From Acidimicrobiales bacterium (lineage in GTDB: Bacteria > Actinomycetota > Acidimicrobiia > Acidimicrobiales > VFJN01), in NCBI GenBank assembly GCA_030681555.1, contig JAUXRW010000031.1:1-47847 (forward strand): a stretch of 47,847 nucleotides of DNA, given 5' to 3'. The position numbers and the translations under genes were made by a program. Of this stretch, positions 17,860-25,687 are shown in pieces; position 1 is the stretch's first letter, and each line of letters begins with the position of its first letter. The notes under the pieces were generated by a model. The model searched no databases. It was not told the DNA's origin and was given only the letters and a program-made list of their open reading frames with translations.

Positions 17860-19538
17860 CCGCCGCGGCTGCGCCGCAGCACCCGTCCCCGCTCCTGCGG
17901 TGCCGGGACATCGAGGTCCGCTACGGGCAGGTCCAGGTCCTCTTCGGGGTCGACCTCGACGTCCACGAAGGCGAGATCGTGGCGTTGCTCGGCACCAACG
18001 GCGCAGGAAAGTCGACGCTCCTTCGAGCGGTGACGGGGCTGACCCCGCCGTCGGCAGGTACCGTCGAGCTCGACGGGCAGCCGGTGACCGGTGCCGACCC
18101 CGCCGAGCTCGCCGCCCGCGGCGTGGGCTTCATGCCTGGCGGGCGTGCCGTGTTCCCGGGCCTGAGCGTCCGGGAGAACCTGGAGCTGGCGGCCTGGCTG
18201 TACCGCGACGATCGCCGACGGGTCGACGCCGCCATCGACGGGGCCTTGGAGCTGTTCCCCGCGCTACGGGCCCGCCTCGGCGAGCGCGCCGCGCTGTTGT
18301 CGGGCGGCCAGCAGCAGATGGTGGCGCTGGCTCAGACGCTCGTCGCCGAGCCCCGCCTGCTCCTGCTCGACGAGCTGTCCCTGGGCCTGGCGCCGGTGGT
18401 CGTGGGCCAGCTGCTCGAGGTGGTGCGTGACCTGCGTGACCGTGGTCTGACCGTTCTGCTCGTGGAGCAATCGGTCAACGTCGCGCTCGACGTCGCCGAC
18501 CGGGCCGTCTTCATGGAGAAGGGCGAGGTCCGCTTCAGCGGGGCCGCCGCCGACCTCCGAGGCCGCGATGACCTGCTGCGCTCGGTCTTCATCGGCCGAG
18601 GTGAGAGCGACGGCGTCGCCCGCGATGCCGCCCGGACGTGGGTGCCCACGTCGGCGGAGCCGGTGCTCACGGCGCGGGGCATCGGGTGCAGCTTCGGCGG
18701 GGTCCGGGCGGTCGCCGACGTCGATCTCGACGTCGGCGACGGGGAGATCGTGGGCATCCTCGGGGCCAACGGCGCCGGCAAGACCACGCTGCTGGACCTG
18801 CTCTCGGGGTTCGTGACTGCGGACCAGGGCATCGTGCGCCTGGCCGGTGAGGACGTCACCGAGCTCCCCCCGCACCGACGAGCGACGATGGGGCTGGCCC
18901 GCACGTTTCAGGACGCCCGTCTCTTCCCGGGGCTGACCGTGGCCGAGAACCTGCAGGTCGCCCTCGATGGTGAGGCCTTCACCCACGACCCGGTGGCCGC
19001 CACCCTGCGGCTCCCGCCGGCCATCCTCACCGAGATCCTGCTCGGCGAGCGAGCCGAGGCGCTCATCGTTGCCCTCGGTCTCGAGGCCTTCCGCGACAAG
19101 AGGGTGTCCCAGCTCTCCACCGGGTCGCGTCGGGTCGTCGAATTGGCCTCCCTGGTCGCTCAAAACGCCCGGGTGCTGCTGCTCGACGAGCCGTCGGCGG
19201 GGATCGCGCAGCGCGAGGCCGAAGCGCTCGGACCCCTGCTGCGCCGCCTGCGGGACGCCACGGGATCGGCGCTGGTGATCGTCGAGCACGACGTCGCGCT
19301 GCTGCGCTCGACCTGTGACCGCCTGGTCGCCATGGACCTCGGTGCGGTCATCGCCGTCGGACCGCCCGACGAGGTCCTTGCCGACCCGCTCGTGGCCACC
19401 GCCTACCTCGGTTCGAACATCGTCGCCGTGGAGCGCTCGGGAAAGGGCAGGCGCCGTCAGCCGCTTCGTTCGTCGGGTGGCAACGCCCGTCCGACGGGTG
19501 GCGGCAGCGTGGCGGCGGCCTCGAGCCCTCGACGGTGA
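17856..19538 (+). CDS. fused LivF-LivG ABC-transporter ATPase
   Basis: 560 aa with two nucleotide-binding domains in F-then-G order. Domain 1: Walker A GTNGAGKST (46-54), signature LSGGQQQ (148-154), Walker B LLLLDE (168-173). Domain 2: Walker A GANGAGKT (303-310), signature LSTGS (420-424), Walker B ending DE (444-445). The second signature departs from LSGGQ, so the two ATP sites may differ in activity. A basic tail of about 30 residues (KGRRRQP) follows. It drives import through the fused permease encoded just upstream, which it overlaps by 4 nt. The operon ends 51 nt before a convergent P450 gene. Confidence 0.92.
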   Translation: MTAAAAPQHPSPLLRCRDIEVRYGQVQVLFGVDLDVHEGEIVALLGTNGAGKSTLLRAVTGLTPPSAGTVELDGQPVTGADPAELAARGVGFMPGGRAVFPGLSVRENLELAAWLYRDDRRRVDAAIDGALELFPALRARLGERAALLSGGQQQMVALAQTLVAEPRLLLLDELSLGLAPVVVGQLLEVVRDLRDRGLTVLLVEQSVNVALDVADRAVFMEKGEVRFSGAAADLRGRDDLLRSVFIGRGESDGVARDAARTWVPTSAEPVLTARGIGCSFGGVRAVADVDLDVGDGEIVGILGANGAGKTTLLDLLSGFVTADQGIVRLAGEDVTELPPHRRATMGLARTFQDARLFPGLTVAENLQVALDGEAFTHDPVAATLRLPPAILTEILLGERAEALIVALGLEAFRDKRVSQLSTGSRRVVELASLVAQNARVLLLDEPSAGIAQREAEALGPLLRRLRDATGSALVIVEHDVALLRSTCDRLVAMDLGAVIAVGPPDEVLADPLVATAYLGSNIVAVERSGKGRRRQPLRSSGGNARPTGGGSVAAASSPRR

Positions 19539-19589
19539 TCCTGGGGCCTCAGGCCTGGCATCCCGCCGGGCGGAGGCCGAACGCTCTCG

Positions 19590-20795
19590 CTACCAGCGCA
19601 CGGGCAGCCGCCGTGGGCCGCGGACCTGGCCACCTGTCCACACGACGGCGTCGGGGTCGGCCAGCTCGAAGGTGGGCACCCGTCGTAGCCACTCCTCGAG
19701 GGCGACTCGCAGCTCCATGCGGGCCAGATTCGACCCGAGACACCTATGGATCCCGGATCCGAAGGCGAAGTGGCGGTTGCGGGCTCGGTCGATCACGAAC
19801 TTGTCGGCGTCCTCGAACATCTTGGGGTCGCGGTTGCCGGCAGGGAAGGTCATGAGGACCTTGTCGCCCTTGCGCATCGGGCACCCCTCGAAGTCAATGT
19901 CTTCCGGCACGTAGCGGGCCATGGTGACCGGGCTGTAGAAGCGGAGGAACTCCTCCACCGCCGTGGTCATGAGCTCGGGCTCGGCTCGTAGGCGGGCCTG
20001 GTCCTCGGGGTTGGCGGCGAGGTGCCAGAGGCTCGAGCCGATGGCGCTCCAGGTCGTGTCGATGCCGGCAAGCAGCAGCAGGAAGCACGAACCGATCACG
20101 TGGCGGTCGGTGAGCGGCTCACCGTCGACCTCTGCTTCGACGAGCAGGGTGAGCAGGTCGGCGGGCCGTTCGCCCGGCGGCACGGCGCGACGCTCTGCTG
20201 CGCGCTCGCCGAAGTAGGTGATCAGCTCCATCACCGACCCGATGGCGTGGTTGATGTTGGTGAGGCCTTCCTGGAGGATCACCACGGCCCAGCGGGTGAA
20301 GGTCTCCTCGTCGTCGAGAGGGACACCGAGCATCTGGGCGATGACCCGGACCGGGACGTGCTGCGCGTAGTCGCTGGCGGCGTCGGCCTCACCGCGTTCG
20401 ATGACCCCGTCGATCAGCCCGTTGGCCACGTCTCTCGTCACGGGGGTGACCGCGTCGATGGCACTCGGCCCGAAGGCCGGCAGGAGGAGACGACGAGCCC
20501 AGGTGTGCACCGGGGGATCCGAGGTGATCGGAGGGGCCTCGAGCATGATCGTCGCGGTGGGATCGAGTTCGCGATTGGGGGTGATCACGGCGATGTCACG
20601 AGAGGAGAAGTGCTCGACATCGTGCGCGATCTTGGCGATGACCTCGTACTCGACCGGCATCCAGGTGCGCCCGTAGCGTGTGGTCTGGGCGACGGGGCAC
20701 ACCCCCCGGAGCTGGGACCAGATGCTGGCCGGGTCGAGAATGTAGCGAGGGTCGAGGATGTCGAAGTCGGCGGCCCAGTCGGTGGTTGTGCTCAT
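19590..20795 (-). CDS. cytochrome P450 (paralogue 3 of 3), ferredoxin-linked
   Basis: A 401-aa P450 with AGIDTT, an EEFLR ExxR motif and FGSGIHRCLG with Cys352 as haem ligand. It lies 25 nt downstream of a ferredoxin gene on the same strand, so the two should be co-expressed and work together. AAAGGA precedes the ATG. It differs from the other two mainly in the B-C region (TPNRELDPTATIMLEAPP) and D-E loop, which usually shape substrate choice. Its last 20 codons match the fossil at 39411-39470. Confidence 0.93.
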   Translation of the reverse strand: MSTTTDWAADFDILDPRYILDPASIWSQLRGVCPVAQTTRYGRTWMPVEYEVIAKIAHDVEHFSSRDIAVITPNRELDPTATIMLEAPPITSDPPVHTWARRLLLPAFGPSAIDAVTPVTRDVANGLIDGVIERGEADAASDYAQHVPVRVIAQMLGVPLDDEETFTRWAVVILQEGLTNINHAIGSVMELITYFGERAAERRAVPPGERPADLLTLLVEAEVDGEPLTDRHVIGSCFLLLLAGIDTTWSAIGSSLWHLAANPEDQARLRAEPELMTTAVEEFLRFYSPVTMARYVPEDIDFEGCPMRKGDKVLMTFPAGNRDPKMFEDADKFVIDRARNRHFAFGSGIHRCLGSNLARMELRVALEEWLRRVPTFELADPDAVVWTGGQVRGPRRLPVRW

Positions 20796-20820
20796 GTGCT
20801 CGGTCCTTTGATGCCGTCGG

Positions 20821-21027
20821 TCAGTCGTCGGTTATCGTGATGGCGTATTCGGGGCAGTTGTCGACCGCGAGGCGAGCATCGGCCTCCTGGCCGGGGGGCA
20901 CGCGGCCGTCGCCGATCACCCAGGCGGTCCCGAGGTCATCGACGTGGAAGAGAGAGGGCGCCAGGACAACGCATCGGTTGTGGCCCTGGCACTTTTCTTG
21001 GTCGACGTGCACGCGCATGACCGCCAT
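20821..21027 (-). CDS. P450-type ferredoxin (3Fe-4S-like, CxxHxxC)
   Basis: A 68-aa acidic ferredoxin. Cluster ligands are Cys13 and Cys19 in CQGHNRC, with His16 in place of the second Cys, and Cys58 followed by Pro. This arrangement occurs in actinobacterial ferredoxins that carry a 3Fe-4S cluster and feed P450s. It precedes P450 paralogue 3 in one operon and may also serve the other three P450s here, which have no ferredoxin of their own. No Shine-Dalgarno site is visible before ATG 21027, and the ATG is the end of the 30-bp element at 21025-21054, so the transcript may be leaderless; ATG 21018 is an alternative. Confidence 0.92.
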   Translation of the reverse strand: MAVMRVHVDQEKCQGHNRCVVLAPSLFHVDDLGTAWVIGDGRVPPGQEADARLAVDNCPEYAITITDD

Positions 21028-21054
21028 GGTACATGGTTCGCAGATCGTGTCATG
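21025..21054 (-). promoter_or_regulatory. 30-bp CATG-N15-CATGTA-NN-ATG element, copy 2
   Basis: On the minus strand this runs directly into the ferredoxin start codon. It contains the small inverted repeat CCATG-TAC-CATGG (21024-21036) and keeps the 19-nt CATG-to-CATG distance of copies 1 and 3. Its middle differs more from copies 1 and 3 than those do from each other. Confidence 0.45.
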
Positions 21055-21079
21055 TTGACGTCGTCGCCGACGGCGGTGT

Positions 21080-21180
21080 TCAGGAGAGGTCGATGTGCAC
21101 GTTCTCGGGCTGGGGGAGAGCTCGAAGCCCCACGGCCCGCCGTCACGGCTCTGGCCGCTCTGCTCGCCCCGAGGGGTGGA
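21080..21180 (-). pseudogene. 3'-end fossil of an aldehyde dehydrogenase gene
   Basis: Read on the minus strand, this gives QSGQSRDGGPWGFEL, then after a 1-nt loss QPENVHIDLS-stop. The intact aldehyde dehydrogenase at 39564-41012 ends QSGHGREGGPWGFEL, then QPKNVYVDLA-stop. The alignment covers about 30 codons and stops abruptly upstream. The rest of the gene is gone. It lies just upstream of the ferredoxin, so the ancestral order was aldehyde dehydrogenase, ferredoxin, P450. Confidence 0.75.
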
Positions 21181-21297
21181 GCTGGGGGCCCGAACTCAAC
21201 AGGGCGATCGGTAGGACCCGACCGAGCTCACTGCCAGCGTTCCCGATCTCGTGGCCAAGGCGCATCCCCTGCCGGCTGTTCGCCTGAGCGAGCCACC

Positions 21298-21330
21298 TTG
21301 CGAGACAACAGGACAATCTTGTATAACAAG
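21298..21330 (+). promoter_or_regulatory. promoter with CTTGT-ATA-ACAAG palindrome
   Basis: TTGCGA (21298-21303) and TATAAC (21322-21327) at 18-nt spacing form a promoter toward the LLM gene at 21387. The perfect inverted repeat CTTGT-ATA-ACAAG (21318-21330) covers the -10, as expected for a repressor site. Confidence 0.55.
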
Positions 21331-21386
21331 CACGCCACTGCGATGCGCCACGCGCTCGACGCGCCCGTGACCACTGGAGGTCCGTC

Positions 21387-22754
21387 GTGAAGTTCGGCAT
21401 CTTCTACGAGCACCAGCTGCCTCGCCCTTGGCACGAGGACAGCGAGTACGAGCTGATCCGCAACGCCCTCGAGCAGTGCGAGCTGGCCGACCAGCTCGGC
21501 ATCGACTACGTGTGGGAGGTCGAGCACCACTTCCTCGAGGAGTACAGCCACTCGAGCGCGCCCGAGGTGTTCCTGGCTGCGGTCTCCCAGCGCACGAAGA
21601 ACATCCGGCTCGGACACGGCATCGTGCAGACCCCCCCGCCGTTCAACCACCCGGCGCGCATCGCTGAGCGGGTGGCCATGCTCGACCTCGTGTCGGGGGG
21701 CCGGGCGGAGTTCGGCACCGGGGAGTCCTCATCGGAGGCCGAGCTGGGCGGCTTCGAGGTCGACCCCGTGATGAAGCGGGAGATGTGGGAGGAGGGCCTC
21801 CGGGTGGCCGTGCGCTGCATGACCGAGGAGCCCTTTACGGGGCACTCGGGCCGGTTCGTCACCATGCCGCCCCGCAACGTGGTGCCCAAGCCTCGTCAGA
21901 AGCCGCATCCCCCCATCTGGGTGGCGTGCAGCCGGCGCGACACCATCCACCTCGCCGCCCAGAAGGGGATCGGCGCACTCAGCTTCGCCTTCATCAACCC
22001 GGAGGAGGCCAAGCACTGGGTCGACGACTACTACGGCACGCTCGAGACCGAGGGCGTGCCCATCGGCGACGCCGTCAACCCCAACGTGGCCTGCGTCACC
22101 ACGATGATGTGTGCCCCCACGGCCGAGGAGGCCCTCGCCCGTGGCGTGGAGGGCGGCAACTTCTTCGGGTACTCGTTGGCCCACTACTACGTGTTCGGGC
22201 GTCACCAGCCAGGGCGCACCGACGTGTGGGCCGAGTACCAGGACCGCCGCGAGCATCACGGCTACTCACCTGAGGCGGTGCTGGAGGCCGCCCAGAACGA
22301 CGAGCGGCTGGGGGCCAAGATCGTCCAGGGCGAGACAGCCGGCCTGCGTGGTGCCACCGGCACCCCCCAGCAGATCCGCGAGTACCTCCTTCGCTTCGAG
22401 GAGTGCGGCGTCGACCAGGTGATCTTCGTCAGCCAGGCGGGCAAGAACCGCCATGAGCACATCATGGAGAGCCTGGCGCTGTTCGGGAAGGAGGTCCTGC
22501 CCGAGTTCCGCGATCGCGACGACAAGGCCCAGGCGGACAAGGCCAAGCGCCTGGCTCCCGTGCTCGAGCGGGTCATGGCTCGCAAGCCCGCGGAGGACCA
22601 CCCGCCCCTGCCGGACCCGGACTACTCGTTCCCCTCGATCCCGGTGGCCATGGCCGACCGCATGGGCAACGACGAGTTCTACAAGATGCTCGACGACATC
22701 GGTGAGCGCATCGCCCGAGGGGAGACCGACGCTCTCCTCGGCGGGCTGGCCTGA
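21387..22754 (+). CDS. LLM class flavin-dependent oxidoreductase, long form
   Basis: A 455-aa luciferase-like monooxygenase. MKFGIFYEHQLPRPW, VWEVEHHFLEEYSHSSAPEV and GHGIVQTPPPFNHPARIAER are the barrel-core signatures of the family. About 70 residues beyond the usual length form an acidic, helical C-terminus (KAQADKAKRLAPVLERVMA). GGAGG lies 6 nt before GTG 21387. It stands alone between a fossil and a convergent P450, under the promoter at 21298-21327. It likely oxygenates a hydrophobic intermediate; the flavin donor is unknown. Confidence 0.9.
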   Translation: MKFGIFYEHQLPRPWHEDSEYELIRNALEQCELADQLGIDYVWEVEHHFLEEYSHSSAPEVFLAAVSQRTKNIRLGHGIVQTPPPFNHPARIAERVAMLDLVSGGRAEFGTGESSSEAELGGFEVDPVMKREMWEEGLRVAVRCMTEEPFTGHSGRFVTMPPRNVVPKPRQKPHPPIWVACSRRDTIHLAAQKGIGALSFAFINPEEAKHWVDDYYGTLETEGVPIGDAVNPNVACVTTMMCAPTAEEALARGVEGGNFFGYSLAHYYVFGRHQPGRTDVWAEYQDRREHHGYSPEAVLEAAQNDERLGAKIVQGETAGLRGATGTPQQIREYLLRFEECGVDQVIFVSQAGKNRHEHIMESLALFGKEVLPEFRDRDDKAQADKAKRLAPVLERVMARKPAEDHPPLPDPDYSFPSIPVAMADRMGNDEFYKMLDDIGERIARGETDALLGGLA

Positions 22755-22849
22755 GGCATCCGGCCTGGAGGCCGTCACGCGGGCCATCCCGCCGGTGCCG
22801 ACCCGAGGTCGTCTATGACGTTGTGACCGCTCGGGGCCGCGGCTCGGCC

Positions 22850-24112
22850 TCAGGCGGACTGAATCCTCAGGGGCTGGGCCCGCACACCCCGGAGCACCGG
22901 GCTGAGGGGGCGTTGCGGTTCGCCGGCGCGCTCGATGCTGGACGTGCGCTCGAGGAGCGTCGAGATCGCCACGCGGGTCTCCAGCCGGGCCAGGGCCGCG
23001 CCCAGGCACACGTGGATGCCCGTGCCGAAGGCCACGTGGTCGATCGGGTTCCGGTCGGCGCGGAACTCCTCGGCGTCGTCGCCGTAGGCGGCTCTGTCGC
23101 GGTTCCCCGCCGCGAAGAGCATCATCACCCTGGCCCCGGCGGGCAGCTCGACACCGCCGACCTCGGCCGGCCGGGTGAGGCCACGCCACAGCCCTTGCAC
23201 CGGCGAGTCGTAGCGGAGCGCCTCCTCGACCGCGCTGGGGATCAGCTCCGGGTCGTCCCGGAGGCGCTGGAGCTCGTCGGGGTGGTCGTGCATCGCCTCG
23301 AAGAAGTTGCCCAGCAGGTTGGTGGTGGTCTCGTTACCGGCGATGAGCAGCAGCACGCAGAACGCGATGAGCTCGGATGTGGTCAGGGGCTCCTCGCCGT
23401 CGCCCGTGTCCTGCACGATCAGGCTGATGAGGTCGTCGCGGGGCTCGGCCCGCCGTTCGGCGATCACGCCGTCGAAGTACTGGAACATCTCCAGCGCGCC
23501 GGCCGCGCCCTGCGCCATGTCCCCGCCGCCACCGAGGGACATGCCGTTCACGATGGCATCGGACCATCGCTTGAAGTCGGCCTTGCGCTGCGAGGGGATG
23601 CCGAGCATCTCGGCGATCACCATGGTGGGCAGCGGGTAGCTGATGTGCTGCCACAGGTCGGTCACGCCGTCCACGCGCGCCGCGAGCAGCTCGTCGACCA
23701 GGGTGTCGCAGATCTCGCGCAAGCGCGGCTCGAGCGCCCAGATGCTCTTGGGTGAGAAGGGTCTGCTCACCAGCCGGCGCAGCCGGGTGTGGTCGGGCGG
23801 GTCGGCGGCGATGAGCACGCGCAGGCCGGCGAAGCCCTGCATCATCACGCCCATCCCGGAATCCGTGAGGGCTCGGCGCCGTGCGGGGTCGCCGCCGCGC
23901 ATCATCGTGTCGGTGCCACCGCCCATCATGCCGCCGTAGCCGAGCTCCGAGGAGAACACCGTGGGGTTGCGCAGCACCCGGACGATGTCGTCGTGGCGGC
24001 TCAGAGCCCAGAAGTCGCCACCGAGGTGGTGCACGGGGCTGTTGTCCCGCAGCCAGGCGTAGGTGGGGTACGGGTCGATGAGGAAGCCAGGGTCGAACAG
24101 GTCGACCTTCAC
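22850..24112 (-). CDS. cytochrome P450, different family from the three paralogues
   Basis: A 420-aa P450. It has the I-helix AGNETT, an ExxR motif (EEALR), and FGTGIHVCLGAALARLE with Cys369 as haem ligand. A Gly/Met-rich stretch at about 58-97 (GYGGMMGGGTDTMM, then GMGVMMQGFAG) lengthens the B-C region, which normally forms the substrate roof. The GTG start overlaps the carboxylesterase stop (GTGA), and GGGGAGG lies 5 nt upstream. It is third in an ABC1-esterase-P450 operon. The esterase could release an alcohol or acid that this enzyme oxidises. Confidence 0.93.
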   Translation of the reverse strand: MKVDLFDPGFLIDPYPTYAWLRDNSPVHHLGGDFWALSRHDDIVRVLRNPTVFSSELGYGGMMGGGTDTMMRGGDPARRRALTDSGMGVMMQGFAGLRVLIAADPPDHTRLRRLVSRPFSPKSIWALEPRLREICDTLVDELLAARVDGVTDLWQHISYPLPTMVIAEMLGIPSQRKADFKRWSDAIVNGMSLGGGGDMAQGAAGALEMFQYFDGVIAERRAEPRDDLISLIVQDTGDGEEPLTTSELIAFCVLLLIAGNETTTNLLGNFFEAMHDHPDELQRLRDDPELIPSAVEEALRYDSPVQGLWRGLTRPAEVGGVELPAGARVMMLFAAGNRDRAAYGDDAEEFRADRNPIDHVAFGTGIHVCLGAALARLETRVAISTLLERTSSIERAGEPQRPLSPVLRGVRAQPLRIQSA

Positions 24113-25671
24113 GTCAGCCTCCCCGTCGCCCGTGAGCCCGAGGGTGGGTCGGCTCCGACGAGCCCGCCCCCCACGTCCCAGCACGCGAGCTCAGGCGCTC
24201 GGGGGGCGTCCTGGGCGTCGCAGGTCGGACCGAGCACCATTGTCGCTCGTCTGCCGCCGTCGAAGCGGGGCCAGGTGCCGAGCTCGGGCGTCGAGGGGTC
24301 ACCGGTGCGGGCGAAGGCGCTCCACGCCCCTTGCACGATCGCGCAGAGGTGCTCGGCCTCCGGCCCGCTGCCGGCGAAGAGCTCGATCATCGGGGCGTCG
24401 AGGGTACCGAACACGAACGGCAGCTCGATGGCGTGGGCCGCGCCCAGCATGGCCATCGGTGACGGCCAGCAGAAGAGGTAGGCGAACGTGGGGGACCCTG
24501 TGGCCGCGTGGTCCGCCGCCAGCCGCATGGAGGGACCTCGGAAGAAGCGGTCGGTCTCCATGGCGCTCCACAGCTCCTTGGGCTCGACCTCTTCGCCGCG
24601 GTCGCTCCTCGCGGCACGGTAGGCCTCGATGACCCGCTGGGGCGCATCGCCGTCGAGCTGGGCCCCCAGGCGGGCCAGGAGGCCCGCCTCGTCGAGGTCC
24701 CCCTGGTCGAGCAGGGAGAAGAGCTTCATCTCGTCGCGGTTTGTGCCGATCAGCAGCTCGATGCCGGCCGCCTCACCGTCGGCCACTGCCTCCTGCGGGT
24801 CGCGCGGCAGGACGGCGCCGTCGACGTTGGGCCGGAAGGCCATGGCCTCGCCCGACAAGCCGCCGCCGGCCTGCTGGCCGGCCATCATGATCTGCTGCTG
24901 CACCTCGACGAACCGCTCGGCGGGGACCTCGCGCAGCTCGGCGGGCGTCACGCCGAGGGCGTCGATCACGCGCTCGGCGGTGGCCGCTGCTTCTTGCGCG
25001 GTGGCCACCAGGGGAGCGCCGCTCTGCGCGATGGCGCGCTGGAACAGCCCGCGGGCGCTAGGGGCCGCCATCATCGTCGTGACGCTCATCGAACCCGCCG
25101 ACTCGCCGAACACGGTGATCTGGTCGGGGTCGCCGCCGAAGGCCTCGGCGTTGTCGCGCACCCACTCGATCGCAGCGATCTGGTCGAGCAGGCCCCAGTT
25201 CCCGCATGCACCCGTGGCGTCGTCCCGCAGCGAGGGGTGGGCGAGGTAGCCGAGCGCGCCCAACCGGTAGTTGATGGTGACCACGACGACGTCGCCGCGG
25301 GAGGCCAGGCGGCTTCCGTCGTAGAGCGGCTCGGAGCCAGCGCCCAGCAGGAAGGCGCCGCCGTGCACCCACACCATCACGGGTCGGCGACCACCGAGGT
25401 CCGGGGTCCAGACGTTGAGGTAGAGGCAGTCCTCGCTCTGGGTCTGCTGGCCGGCGCCCATGAACCCGAGGCCGATCGTGCCTTGGTGGCTGACGGGCCC
25501 GCAGGTCTCAGCCGATCGGATCCCCCTCCACGGCTCGGCGGGCTGGGGCGGGGCGAACCGCAGGGGGCCGACCGGCGGACGGGCGAAGGGAACCCCGCGG
25601 AAGGCTCGGATGCCCTCCTCGACGATGGCGCCCTGGAGGCGTCCTGTGGTGGTCTCGGTCACGGTGCCCAT
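24109..25671 (-). CDS. type B carboxylesterase
   Basis: A 520-aa alpha/beta-hydrolase of the carboxylesterase/lipase group. It shows EDCLYLNVW (80-88), the oxyanion-hole HGG (103-105), the nucleophile elbow GESAG with Ser191, and the family start FRGVPFARPPVGPLRF. It hydrolyses carboxylic esters. No signal peptide is visible, so it acts inside the cell. AGGAG lies 5 nt before the ATG. It is encoded 16 nt after the ABC1 kinase and overlaps the P450 start, which suggests a shared pathway, perhaps side-chain or steryl-ester cleavage. Confidence 0.9.
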   Translation of the reverse strand: MGTVTETTTGRLQGAIVEEGIRAFRGVPFARPPVGPLRFAPPQPAEPWRGIRSAETCGPVSHQGTIGLGFMGAGQQTQSEDCLYLNVWTPDLGGRRPVMVWVHGGAFLLGAGSEPLYDGSRLASRGDVVVVTINYRLGALGYLAHPSLRDDATGACGNWGLLDQIAAIEWVRDNAEAFGGDPDQITVFGESAGSMSVTTMMAAPSARGLFQRAIAQSGAPLVATAQEAAATAERVIDALGVTPAELREVPAERFVEVQQQIMMAGQQAGGGLSGEAMAFRPNVDGAVLPRDPQEAVADGEAAGIELLIGTNRDEMKLFSLLDQGDLDEAGLLARLGAQLDGDAPQRVIEAYRAARSDRGEEVEPKELWSAMETDRFFRGPSMRLAADHAATGSPTFAYLFCWPSPMAMLGAAHAIELPFVFGTLDAPMIELFAGSGPEAEHLCAIVQGAWSAFARTGDPSTPELGTWPRFDGGRRATMVLGPTCDAQDAPRAPELACWDVGGGLVGADPPSGSRATGRLT

Positions 25672-25687
25672 GGCGACTCCTGGTGGG

